Positions 11,042 through 20,651 of a DNA stretch of 37,021 bases are shown here, piece by piece. The DNA lies in the NCBI GenBank assembly GCA_029204225.1, contig MU835704.1, positions 1 through 37,021 of the forward strand, given 5' to 3'. The number at the start of each line of letters is the position of its first letter. The stretch's first letter is position 1. Below the pieces are notes generated by a model that searched no databases, was not told where the DNA came from, and worked only from the letters and a program-made list of their open reading frames with translations. The position numbers were made by a program, and so were the translations under genes. The stretch comes from Diphasiastrum complanatum (lineage: Eukaryota; Streptophyta; Lycopodiopsida; Lycopodiales; Lycopodiaceae).

Positions 11042-12632
11042 AATGAATGATTTTGCAATTGAAATTCAGAAAGATTTCACTCAATGGAATGATCTAAGGT
11101 AGAATTCTAGCACTCAAGATGCTTCTAGTCTCGTCCCAATCCAACTAGCACAAAGCTTGGTTGATGGTACAATGAGATCACTACCAATTTCTAGCAAATC
11201 ACTCCCTAGATCTATGATTTTTGGCAATCAACTTCCTAGAACTTATCACTCCCTATCAAGATCTAAAAAATAAATTTTTTGGACCTAATCTGAGCTTCCA
11301 AACATTCACATCAATGATTCATTACAAGATATAATCATTGGTATGGAAACTATAAGCTAGATCTAGACAATGCACCAAAAATCTTGAAAAATGGATGTGT
11401 GTATGAAATTTAGGACAAATTCAAAGTTAGGCACTTGTAAGATAGGTCCAGTATGGACTCACACGTGTGAATAGTACACCTGCAGCTAGAAACTCAATTT
11501 GATCCAAAAAATTTGATGCTACCGCTCCATAGGTGTCCTTTTGGTTTGCATGTGACAGGATTCTTGAAGATCTTCACTTGGTGATCGTTATAGGAAGCTT
11601 AGAGCTCTCCTTTGCTAGTGAGCCAAAAGATTCCAAGAGTGATGTCTTTTGGCTACTTATAGACAATCCACTAACATAAGTAAACATAACTATCTTAAAG
11701 GATAGTTAGCCCTAAGGCTTGTTAAGTCTTATTAATTGTACTTTGGGCCCTTGTTGACCTATTATCCTGATTTAGGTACTTTGGAGGGCCTAAAGAGAGA
11801 ACCGCCTTATTCTTAAGCCTAATAGCTCCTAAAAGTACATGACAACCCACAAAAGATAGTGCAACCAGAGAAACCGACAATGGAAAAAAAATGGTTCGAC
11901 AAAGGGACCAAAAAATTGTGGGACATTGTCAAGGAAATGGTAATCGCATGACAATATTAAATGGGAAAACTTCGAGAGCCAAGCAAATCACACATGGCAA
12001 GCTAGTATCCTGACAATTCAATTCAACAGTGTAGTAGTGACCATGGGTGCGCTAACTGGGAAAAGCCAAAAGGAGACCACAATGGAACATGAAAAACACT
12101 CCTATCCAAAATAGTAGAGTTGGGCATGAGGGTTTTCAGGGACTATTCACTTTAAGATTGGCACAAGCAATATACCTCCACACCTTACTACATTTACACA
12201 TTCAGAGTACAGTAGGAGGAAAGGCAGCTCACTCACGTGGTACCCTTAATATCCATTGACTCAAGCCAACTTTTCCCAAAAGGGAAGGGTACCAATGCAA
12301 GCATCACTAAAAGTACCTCTCACTGTATTGCTTGGCGTACCTACCAAGGCACAAGAGTCCTATTGGAGGCTATGGCAAGATCAATGGGAGGGCTCCCTCG
12401 TCATAGGGAGGCTCCATACCTACATTCTGTAGTAGTTTGGTTGAGAGGGTTAGTGTGGTGGTGGTTTTGAGTCTTGTGTTCGTTGTTTGCGTGTGAGGAG
12501 ACTATAGTCTTATGAAAGTGTTGGTTGAGTGATGTTTTGATTGAGAGTTGGTGAGTAGGGTGTGTAGAGTGGTGAGATTTGTTTGTCTCTTGGTTGTTGT
12601 TTTGTTTGAGGATGAGGGTATTGTTTTGAGAG
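11042..12632. other. No gene recognised
   Basis: Mixed-composition spacer. An open frame at 12237-12470 (77 codons) matches nothing I recognise and has no supporting context. Confidence 0.45.
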
Positions 12633-12748
12633 TGTGAGGATGAGCATTGTGAGAGAGAGTGATATTTTAGTGGTGTGTGGCCTTATCCCTTGTGAGGATG
12701 AGCATTATGAGAGAGTGTGATATTTTAGTGGTGTGTGGCCTTATCCCT
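12633..12748. repeat. Tandem duplication, 58-bp unit, two copies
   Basis: The unit beginning tgtgaggatgagcatt and ending ggccttatccct occurs at 12633 and again at 12691 with only a few differences, so it is a recent duplication inside GT-rich sequence. Confidence 0.9.
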
Positions 12749-13700
12749 TGTGTGGTGTTGTTTGCTACCTCAATGTTGTGTTGAGATGTTGTTGAGAGGT
12801 GTGGGCCGGTGCATGAAGTGGTGAGGGAGTATGTCGTAGAAGGACTTATCTTATGGTGTTTACTTTCTGTTGATTCTACTTGAGCGAATAAACAGCTGAG
12901 ACTAATACATTAGAGTTTAGTTGTGGATGTTCTGAAGTATTTGAGTCGGAAGAGAGATCTATCAAGCTGAAGAATTGGAGGTTGGAGGTGTGGGAGAGTC
13001 GCTCCTCTCACTATGAGTTTCCACGACCAATGCCCTTTATCACAGCTCAGATCATCGTACTCTCTGCCATCGCGATCAGCCCACACCCTTAAAGAAGGCT
13101 CAGTCACTTGAGAAGCATAATGTAATGTCTGAAGCCCATTACAGGCTCATGAACTTCCAGTCAGAATCACGCTGCTTTTGGCCGTGGACCTTTTTTTCAT
13201 AAACTTCTGTCACAACCAAGCATATCTTGTGAATTGCCTGCTACCTATAGCATTGTCCACACCCTCATCGCCTTACATTAACATAATGCACGCTCTCTAA
13301 CAATGGCTATGGGTAGGAGCAATGTGCTCAGACCAGCTTCTATTGTAGCACTTGTGAAGGAACAATGATAAGGATCGGCCACCGCCAGCAGAGAAGATTG
13401 AGACCAATGGATGATGAGCCCATCGCCTTGTTAAGCTATCTATTCCCCGGCTAATGGCCTGAGCATGTTGCTACATCCTCAACGATTCCCTCCGGTATCG
13501 CAGATGGTGAGGGCTTTAACCAAGTAACGCATTTCATCCTTTCAGAAATATGCATGAAAATAGTATGAAATCAACTGAAACCAACACAATGGAGCATGTG
13601 GAATCTTGCAATCTATGAATGCTGCAACCTCTTGATCCCTGGTAGGCACACTTACCTCTGCCCTGCGCGTGCTATTCCTGCGCTAGATTTGTCCCTGCCT
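12749..13700. other. No gene recognised
   Basis: No convincing coding, RNA or repeat signal. Less AT-rich than its flanks. A 65-codon minus-strand open frame at 12910-13107 has no recognisable similarity. Confidence 0.4.
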
Positions 13701-13708
13701 GCTCGGAC

Positions 13709-14108
13709 ATAATTGCGCAGGTGAATGCCTCACATTGTTTGTGCTACTTGCGTCTACCTTGTGTGTGCTCTCTACTCACGCTCTCACAGTCTATGCTACA
13801 TACACATACACTTGTCGCTGGACCCACAAATACATTTGCTATGCTACTGATTTTTCGCACACATGTGCTACGCTGCCTCTCACAAGTTATTTACATTTAG
13901 AGTGTGCACTAATGTCTCTATGCATTGTTTACTTGCACATACTTTGCCTACACTCTCTACCCATGCTCTCACACATCCTACACGCATACACAGTCTACGC
14001 TTCATACATATCCTTGCCATTGGACGTACGCATACATCTGCTATGCTACTAATTTGCATACACATTTGCTACACTACCTCTCGCAAATTATTTACATTTA
14101 GTGCGCGC
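13709..14108. repeat. Tandem duplication, 200-bp unit, two copies
   Basis: Blocks such as ctctctactcacgctctcac/ctctctacccatgctctcac, tttgctatgctac/tctgctatgctac and ttatttacatttag (13888 and 14088) recur exactly 200 bases apart. The overlapping small open frames here are by-products of the CA-rich, stop-poor unit. Confidence 0.85.
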
Positions 14109-14129
14109 GCTAACCTCACCACCTCTTTT

Positions 14130-14207
14130 TGTCCATACCTAGGTCAATGCCTAGTGGTATTCTTAGATGATGTGTTCATCTACACTGAAATGCTTAAGGA
14201 GCATTAG
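14130..14207 (+). pseudogene. Reverse transcriptase snippet, Ty3/gypsy type
   Basis: About 25 codons read CPYLGQCLVVFLDD and then VFIYTEMLKEH, the catalytic beta-hairpin of gypsy-type reverse transcriptase (family pattern PYLDxxVVVFxDDIxIYSK) with both catalytic Asp residues. It ends at a TAG. Nothing recognisable precedes or follows in frame, so it is an isolated fragment at the left edge of the dispersed repeat copy 2. Confidence 0.75.
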
Positions 14208-14425
14208 AGAATTCGATGATTAAAAGTATCTCTTGGAATTGGTTGTGAGTCTTATATAAAGATATAGGATAGCCAATTAATCTTTTTTATTTTCTAGTAA
14301 ACAGATCTAGAAGCCAAGAACTTTTTTGGAGGGAAAGTTGGTGGTATGGGACATCAGTGATTCCAAAAAAATTTCTTGTGCGAGAGTGATATATAGACCA
14401 ATGGTTAGTCGTTATTGTAATGGTA
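14139..14425 (+). repeat. Dispersed repeat, copy 2
   Basis: Same orientation and block order as 607-874, including gcttaaggagcat, tcttggaattggttgtg, acagatctaga and ggtggtatgggacatcagtgattcc. It includes the reverse transcriptase snippet at its left edge, which shows that the family is retroelement-derived. Confidence 0.75.
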
Positions 14426-14964
14426 ATGGTAATACTAACACAGAGGAATCCTTGGGTTATTTATTTTAGGGTATTTTGGGAAATTATGAGATATAGATCT
14501 GGTTCCCAAATGGTATTTCATTATTTACCAGATCGGAGGCCCTTAAATGTATTTCTCCTATATTTGAACCTATACATTTTAGAAATTTCTTGAATATGGG
14601 ACAATTGGTTTAAGATTTATATAAATCCTTCCAGTGGTGAACTATGTTCTGAAGGACTGGTCATTGTTATATAAAATTCTACTTCCATATAGATGTGAAA
14701 CTTGGAAACTATTGAAGCTTCCAATTGATTCAGGTTCAATTAACTAAATTCATGAAATTTAGACTTCTTGAGTCCAAATGATTATCTCTATTTGATAGTT
14801 CATTATTGAGAGTAATATTTCTGTCACTCAAGAAAAGATATTTTTGTTAAAATTTTTATGCTCAGCCTTAAACAAATCGTTCAAGTGATGAGCATCCTGA
14901 AAAACGAAAGCCGACTACATGTTTTCGGACCTTCACATTTTTCCCGTTTAAAGATTTTTGCCTT

Positions 14965-15180
14965 AACCATTTTTTGGCACCATAGCCTTTTTCGCACCTT
15001 AGCGAGAAAAGCGACACAGTGGCCAAGTGGCCAGAAAGCCTTAGAAACCATTTTTAAGGCACCTTCGCCTTTTTCATCTTTTTCGCCCCTTCGCGTAAAA
15101 GGAGACAAAGTGGCCCAAATGTCTTAAAACAATTTTTAAGGCACCTTCGGCTTTTTCAATTTCTTCGCTACCTTTAGTCC
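14965..15180. repeat. 82-bp tandem repeat, about three diverged units
   Basis: The core tttttaaggcacc followed by cctttttc or ggctttttc and a cgc...gcg...gacA(A/C)AGTGG segment recurs near 14969, 15051 and 15133. Shorter gggcaccttcggg units continue at about 15260 and 15295. The array sits about 300 bases before a TATA-like ctatatatt at 15485-15493, a layout seen in the U3 part of some LTRs. Confidence 0.7.
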
Positions 15181-15484
15181 AAGGCACGTTTCGGCTTCTT
15201 CGCCTTCTTCGCTGCCTTATAACTAAGGGCGCCGTCAGGATTTACATACCTTAGTCTAAGGGCACCTTCGGGACTTGCATACCGTCAGTCTAAAGGGCAC
15301 CTTCGGGTTTTTTGGGTTTTTCGCGTTTTTGCTACGTTGACAGACCGACGTCGCCAACTTATCATCAACCCTAAAACAACTGGAGAAACAATTATCCTAA
15401 GGGCGGTTACCAAACTTTGTACAAATGCAAAACTGGAATAAATGGCAGTTAAGGCATAAGATATTTTTTTGGACACTTGTAAAT

Positions 15485-15493
15485 CTATATATT
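15485..15493 (+). promoter_or_regulatory. TATA-like box in LTR-like sequence
   Basis: ctatatatt lies downstream of the 82-bp repeat array. It could be the promoter of a degraded LTR. This is a motif match only. Confidence 0.3.
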
Positions 15494-15921
15494 AGCTGAA
15501 TCAAGCTATGTAAGTGTTAATTGAGTTAATTTTGAATTACTCTTTCAATCAGAGTTTTCTGTAGCCAACGTAATCACGCTCGACAAGCTGAAGATATTAC
15601 TTCAAGCTATTGTACTCACTATTGATATTTTTATCAGAGTGCAATTTTTGTCTCACTATTGCGTCGTTCATTTGCACTATCTGTATGAATTCTTTACTTG
15701 AATATTTCTGCTGCTAACTGCTGCGTTTCCGTTCCTACACGACGTGCTCAAATCCTCGAGCTTCTGCTGCCACTCACGCTCCCGCGGTTTTATGATGATC
15801 TGGGACAAAGTCTGGTTTGTAATAGTGTCGGACGGTCATTATTGACTTTTTTTTATGATCTTTTGATGTTTTATACATCGTCTCCTGGGAAAATTTTTAA
15901 TTGAAATTATGGAATTTCTTT

Positions 15922-15934
15922 TAAAAGGGGGAGA
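15922..15934 (+). other. Polypurine-tract-like site
   Basis: aaaagggggaga directly followed by TGAAGTG resembles the polypurine tract plus TG start of a plant copia 3' LTR. No matching LTR or upstream pol was recognised, so this may be chance. Confidence 0.35.
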
Positions 15935-16880
15935 TGAAGTGATAAGAATAAGACTTTCATGAGATCAAGTAGTTGCATAGATTGTTTAGAGGAATGCAGT
16001 ATTGTGCAAAGGTTGAACTATCCAAGTGAAATAGAGAAACTCTCTAGGGATTGTTGAGAAAATCTTGGAACTAGAGGAGCTTTGGAAAATGACTTGTAAG
16101 TGATTCGTGTCTATGGATAGTAGAGACAAATATTAAAGTTAAGTTCAACTGATCGGGTCAAGTACCATTATGTTATGGATTGGATCAGGTTGGAATAAAG
16201 CTTTAATCTTAACCCTGTAGCCAAAGAGGTTTGTATAAGTTGACCTAATATTATGTAGGAGTTCTAAGATTTGATGTAGATTGACCCCTAATCCTATTGT
16301 GAATGTTAGGGTAAAATGCTTTGTTAATTATAAATGCACACAAGTATTGTTTACTTACAAATTAGACACAATTAGATTTTAAAACGTATAAACAAGAAGG
16401 TAGATGGCATTCTCTTGGAAAGCATGGATATGCTCAAGGGTTACAAAAACTATACATCACATGCGCTCTATATGACATATACAAGTATCGGTATGGCATG
16501 GATTTGCCCCTATACTTTCATACTAATCCATGCTATCCCTTGTTTGTGAGTTGCAATCCATGTAGCATAGCTAGTTTTCAGTGCATAATGAATAAATTCA
16601 CATAAACATATGGACCAATACCAAGGGATTGATCAAAATGGCAGAATGCCCTGATACGGTGAGGATATGATTTGGCCTATCGCTATAAGCTACATTACGT
16701 AGGGAAGACTGAACTATATAATTTCATTTGTGTTGCATGTTGTCAAGTTGGCAAACTTATTTTGGACATAATTAACAACTGACATTCAACGTTGACACCT
16801 GTCTTCCTCACGGTGAAGAAACTTAATGTTTCTAGCCACAAAGCTTTCATAGCTTTCGAGTTTGTGTTTGCAAAAATACG
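15935..16880. other. No gene recognised (possibly LTR remnant)
   Basis: AT-rich sequence following the polypurine-like tract. No coding signal was found. Confidence 0.35.
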
Positions 16881-17110
16881 AAGGAATTGCCCACAGGCAG
16901 GAACCGCCCCAGACAATAACCGCCTACATAACGGTTTTACTGAAGGCCAAGACCTAAAGACACGAAGGTCAAACGAAAGAAGGCTCGAAGGCGAAGATCC
17001 AAAGTTCAAAGATCGAAGGATCTCGAAGGGGAAGCTGAAGGCTGAAGGAAGACACAAAGCCACGAAACTCAAAACACCCGAAGACCAAAAGACGACGGAT
17101 CTTCACGTTC
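16881..17110. repeat. CGAAG-rich low-complexity stretch
   Basis: cgaag or gaagg words recur about a dozen times, many near cgaaggc or cgaaggatc. A 144-codon open frame (16792-17226) spans it, but its Lys/Arg/Glu-rich product simply reflects the repeats. The complementary word cttcg is enriched at 15040-15310. Confidence 0.5.
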
Positions 17111-17535
17111 CAAGTACAAAGAGGATCAAGCAAACTACCAGGAGGAGTACCACCTCCACCAATGATGCTAACGGCAAACTGAGTGTCGTTAGAACGTGCT
17201 TAGCCAGCCGTTCTTGTAATCAGTGATTAGACTAAACCATTCTTCTCAATCCATGTATAAACAAGATGAACATGAGAGAATTGTTGAATATCAAATTGGT
17301 AGAACATCAATGTGAGTTGGATATAGAACTGTGTTGTAAAGCTAACTCAAGTGCACCAAGGTGTCCCATAAGACTCTAAGAGGTGACACTCCCTAAAAGT
17401 CCCAGAGCGAGTTAGGAAGTCAAGGACTGAGCCTCCGACCTGTGGTGAGCCAGTCAAGTAGTCACAAGTCATGAGCTAGCTCTGGAGCTCGAGTCATGGC
17501 CTAGTCAGGAAGCAAGTTGATTCTGCCGCCGGGAC

Positions 17536-17562
17536 GGCTCCCGGGACCCATGTTCGGGAGCC
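17536..17562. repeat. Hairpin 1 upstream of the methylase relic
   Basis: ggctcccg and cgggagcc form a perfect 8-bp stem around an 11-base loop. Confidence 0.7.
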
Positions 17563-17603
17563 AGACTGAATCTGCTAGGCTTAATCAGCAAAATAAAAAC
17601 TAA

Positions 17604-17647
17604 GTCCTAAAAAGCGTGCTTTACCAGAAAGCACTGTTTTCTAGGAC
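17604..17647. repeat. Hairpin 2 upstream of the methylase relic
   Basis: gtcctaaaaagcgtgcttt can pair with aaagcactgttttctaggac around accag, a nearly perfect stem of about 19 bp. It sits just before the open N-terminal frame of the methylase relic. It could be a small hairpin insertion or an element end. Confidence 0.7.
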
Positions 17648-17649
17648 AG

Positions 17650-17850
17650 AGGGGGTGCGCTGAATCACACCAGAACTATAGGGGGAGTCCGGCAGACAGA
17701 AATCCGATCTATTCGTTACGGAGTTCAAAAGGTGTATCTATTGGACCTCGCAAGCCCGCTTCTACCACTGCTCAGGTCACAAAGCCGACCTCTGAAAATG
17801 TTGAGGATAAAACCGTAGTCGTCCCTCATCCCAAAAAAAAAGATCTCATA
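17650..17850 (+). pseudogene. Possible N-terminal extension of the ParB-methylase relic
   Basis: The frame starting at 17698 (NPIYSLRSSKGVSIGPRKP) is open back to about 17620 and forward to an A9 tract at 17833-17841, where it encodes a PKKK-type basic stretch. One more A would join it to the frame of the ATG at 17898, which is itself open upstream to the same point. Codon use looks coding, low-complexity and nuclear-localisation-like. I infer that this is the start of the same gene, separated by an indel in the A tract. Confidence 0.4.
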
Positions 17851-18149
17851 ATATTTCTGAGACTTCGCCCACTAGACCTAAGTCATGCCCAAAGACCATG
17901 GCTACACATCGCCATAAGTCCATCTCTTCTGCTAAAAACAAAAAAGTCGCCACTGAACCATCTTTGTCGCTACCTGGTGCATCCATCCGCTCATTACAAG
18001 ACAGCTCTGAATTTGCCAAATTAAGAGAGGATATCCATAAAACAAAAAAAATAAAAGAAACAACTTTAATTTTAGACATAAATCAATGTGATAGGCCACC
18101 AGTAGACCCAATAACAGGAGACAGGCCAATGGAAGTTAGAGAGCCTAAT

Positions 18150-18494
18150 GAAACACATGTACATAATTTAAAAATAAAATTTAAAGATCATACACAGGCC
18201 ATAGTTACTCCCTTTGTTGTTTTGGTTGATTCCAACGAATGCAACGATGTTGCAAATTTTGATTTTTCTTTATTAGATTCATATCATTTTTTTGGTCTTG
18301 GAGGGATACACAGTTTACAAGCTCGAAAACAATTATCTCAAAAATATCCCCATATCCCAAGCTTTCGAACTGTGAGTGCCATTGCATTTGCTGGCCTGAC
18401 AGTGGAAGAAGCGAAATTATTGGCTTGGGACCACAATATTGATCAGGACTACCGGATGAAGATGACCGTGATACAAAGAATTCGTTTTTTTCAC
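18150..18494 (+). other. ParB-like domain of the methylase relic
   Basis: THVHNLKIKF and TPFVVLVD resemble the first strands of ParB/sulfiredoxin-fold domains. GLGGIHSLQARKQL corresponds to the family's G-x-R/H-R/S-x-x-A nucleotide-binding box. LTVEEAKLLAWDHNIDQ matches the conserved EEAxxLAxxxN segment. The stretch is uninterrupted to TAA at 18495. The family call is from pattern recognition only. Confidence 0.65.
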
Positions 18495-18701
18495 TAAGAA
18501 TACATGAGAGTCTCCAAAGCAGGAGATGTGAATCAACTTGAGCTGAAAGCACTATGTGCTCAAGAGACAGGCCTGCCTTTTGATTCGAAAAATCCTACGT
18601 AGAGCCTTACTAAATACGATAATGTTTTCAGCTTGCTTTTCGTAGTGGCCAAGTAATTTGTTTGGCTATGCTCGTTATGGAATGCTCTGGCCATAATATA
18701 T

Positions 18702-18800
18702 GTTATAATCTTTTTAAATTGTCTTTATCAGACTAAAATTTTGAACTCAATTTTAATATTGGTTAAATTCTTTGTCAATTAATTTTTTTTTTTATTTCAG
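18702..18800 (+). other. Predicted intron 1 of the methylase relic
   Basis: GTTATAA...TTTTTATTTCAG. Removing it joins LAIIY to VWALVDK in phase 0. The acceptor is strong (long T tract); the donor is weak, so the left edge is uncertain. Confidence 0.5.
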
Positions 18801-19054
18801 GTGTGGGCCCTTGTTGATAAAATTTTTGATAAGTAGGAAACTTTTCAAATAAAAGGCCAACCTGCATAAGATGCCTCAACGTCCAAAAAAAAAGTTGTGA
18901 GCACTCAAACTCTGAAGCCAATCTCTACTGAAATGGGAATATCAGAGTAGAAGAATATACAAGGGATTAGCTCATTAGAGCTAATAATAAGTGTTCTTTC
19001 AAGAGTTGTCGATGGTCAACTTTCCATGGCAGAAATGAGACAAGAATTTCAGAG

Positions 19055-19156
19055 GTAATAATCATAATTTAAATAATTATTTTCATGTTACCTTTTTTAA
19101 TAAAATGATTTTCATAATTTGGTTGGATTTTTAACAATTATATTTTTTAAATGCAG
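19055..19156 (+). other. Predicted intron 2 of the methylase relic
   Basis: GTAATA...TTAAATGCAG, AT-rich, with in-frame stops inside. Splicing makes AG|G (Arg) and joins RQEFQ to RHKLFMKV in one frame. Confidence 0.75.
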
Positions 19157-19295
19157 GCACAAATTATTTATGAAAGTTCAAGAAGCCCTTGTGACAGGGT
19201 TAAATTATCAAGATTTCGATAAGTGCCAGAGGCTTTATCCTCTGAACAGCCGAAATGAAGCCTTGAGTCCATTTTTTATTTTGTTTAGAGACATG
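19157..19295 (+). other. Exon-like block of the methylase relic
   Basis: 46 codons without a stop (HKLFMKVQEALV ... LFRDM), amphipathic and free of low complexity, bounded by good splice sites on both sides. Confidence 0.65.
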
Positions 19296-19476
19296 GTATT
19301 TATTTCACCCATGCTTAGCATAGGTGCGTATTAATTGTTTCTTTTCTATATTCTATGTCTCCTATGCTAAGCATAGTTTTTTCTTTATTTAATTATTTTT
19401 TTTTTGATAAGTTAAGTCTCCTATTCTATTTTATATTTTTTGTCTCCCATGCTAAGCATAACTTTTTCCTTTTCAG
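19296..19476 (+). other. Predicted intron 3 of the methylase relic, with three palindromes
   Basis: GTATTT...CCTTTTCAG. It contains atgcttagcat at 19311-19321 and atgctaagcat at 19364-19374 and 19449-19459. The last two lie in an 85-base spaced direct repeat (tgtctcc(t/c)atgctaagcata). Confidence 0.65.
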
Positions 19477-19929
19477 TCTCCCGAAGACAAAAAAAACAAA
19501 GTCCTTCCAGAGCAATTTAAGAGATATTCTGAAGGCAAAAGCAGAAAAAAGGGACAGGGAGAGATTGGCACGGGGTGAGACCATTGCAGAAGAGGATCCA
19601 TTAGAGACCTACCTTCCCAAAAGTGTCGATGATCAACCATGCTTTTACTCTGTTGAGGAGGGCGATTGCAGAGAAATTTCAAAAAATTTATGAAAAAGAC
19701 CTTATACACTCTACATAGCCGATATACCATATGGATTTCAGATGAAGGAATCATTAAATGATGATACTCCTTTCAAATTCACTGAAATCCATAGTTTTAT
19801 ACAGGGCTTTCTTGAAGTCACAACTTCTCCAATTTGGAGAGTTGTTATTTTTCATTCTTCTTGGCAGTCAGCATCAGTACAGAAAGCTCTACTAACTTTC
19901 TGTAATGCGGGAATTGAGAATGCTGTGTG
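19477..19929 (+). other. Methylase catalytic motif IV exon block
   Basis: Coding text appears in all three frames in turn: LPEQFKRYSEG first, then LRDILKAKAEKRDRERL to LPKSVDDQ, then LLRRAIAEKFQKIYEK, then YTLYIADIPYGF. At least three indels have therefore scrambled one original frame. ADIPYG (19718-19735) follows a hydrophobic strand, as motif IV (D/N/S-P-P-Y) does, with Ile replacing the first Pro. TSPIWRVVIFHSSWQ and FCNAGIENAVW continue to the donor at 19930. Confidence 0.65.
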
Positions 19930-20037
19930 GTAAGTTCCTGAATTATCAATTCATATTTTAATTCATAATTTTATTTTAAATTTTTAATTTTAAAATTAAA
20001 ATTTTAAATTAATTTTACTTGTAATGTTCCATGTCAG
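19930..20037 (+). other. Predicted intron 4 of the methylase relic
   Basis: GTAAGT...CATGTCAG, very AT-rich with palindromic aaaattttaaatt blocks. Splicing rebuilds a Trp codon (TG|G) and joins IENAVW to YKPNVKN in frame. This is the best-supported intron of the set. Confidence 0.8.
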
Positions 20038-20651
20038 GTACAAGCCCAATGTCAAGAATTCAGGAGGAGCTCGACTTTGCAATGAAATAGAATACATAAC
20101 CATCGGTTATTATTCTTTGGATGGCAAATGCTCGATGTTGTATTATAATACTTCTGGACTAACAAGTTTTGGAAATTTGTTCCAGTATCCAACTATGACA
20201 AAGAAATTAAAAAATCCAATGACGGGTTCTGTGGCTTGTCCCTACCAAAAGCCACAACAATTAATTAATCATTTAATTGACATTTTTTCTCACCCACCTG
20301 ATTGGGTTTTAGATTTATTTAGCGGTAGTGGCACTACGAGCGCATGTGCTGTTCAAAAAGATAGAAATGTTGCTGCAGTAGATTAGATACTAATTTAGTT
20401 GGTTTTATAAAAATGAGAATGAAATCTCTTTCAATGTTGTCAGATGAATTATCTGAGGTGGGAAAGAGATTGGACAACGAGGATACAATATTTCCTTGTC
20501 CAAGGAACCTCAGCATCCTGCTAGCGGAAAAGTAGGCGACACAGAAGAATTTGTTGATGTCTTGGTTCAAGATTACAATGTAGTAACTGTAGTTGAGAAA
20601 ATTGTAGAAGAGGTGCCACTTGATAGTATAGTGACTACTCAAGAAAAATAA
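20038..20651 (+). other. Methylase C-terminal block with motif I
   Basis: CPYQKPQQLINHLIDIFS precedes DLFSGSGTTSACA, the AdoMet-binding motif I (beta-class D-P/L-F-x-G-S-G-T-T), which is perfect here. A one-base deletion at about 20383 shifts the next strand (LDTNLVGFIKMR, the motif II-like end) to another frame. A second shift near 20475 leads to an acidic tail (KVGDTEEFVDVL...) ending in TAA at 20649-20651. Confidence 0.75.

Larger units (their letters stand above)
17898..20651 (+). pseudogene. Intron-split ParB-like/DNA methyltransferase fusion, decayed
   Basis: The intact ancestor would have methylated DNA at N4-cytosine or N6-adenine, guided or assisted by a ParB-like DNA-binding or NTP-binding domain. 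Five exon-like blocks fit: up to 18701, 18801-19054, 19157-19295, 19477-19929 and 20038-20651, joined by GT-AG introns of 99, 102, 181 and 108 bases. The order is ParB-like domain (about 18150-18494), charged helical middle, motif IV (ADIPYGF, 19718-19738) and motif I (DLFSGSGTT, 20312-20338), typical of beta-class N4/N6 methylases (Pfam N6_N4_Mtase). Stops in frame are TAA 18495, TAG 18600, TAA 18654, TAG 18834, TAA 18867 and TAG 18948. At least four frame changes occur, in the fourth and last exons. ParB-methylase fusions are known from bacteria and phages. I know of no described plant gene of this kind, but I could not search. Confidence 0.75.

Noticed and set aside
13735-14207. Overlapping ORFs of 105 and 114 codons as genes
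   Set aside because: They translate a CA-rich 200-bp tandem duplication; only the final 25 codons (reverse transcriptase snippet) are meaningful.
16792-17226. 144-codon open frame as a gene
   Set aside because: Its Lys/Arg/Glu-rich product follows from the CGAAG repeats and matches no family.
18495-18950. Stops as evidence of U-to-C RNA editing
   Set aside because: Such editing is known for organelle transcripts. The spliceosomal-type introns and flanking nuclear transposons argue for nuclear DNA.
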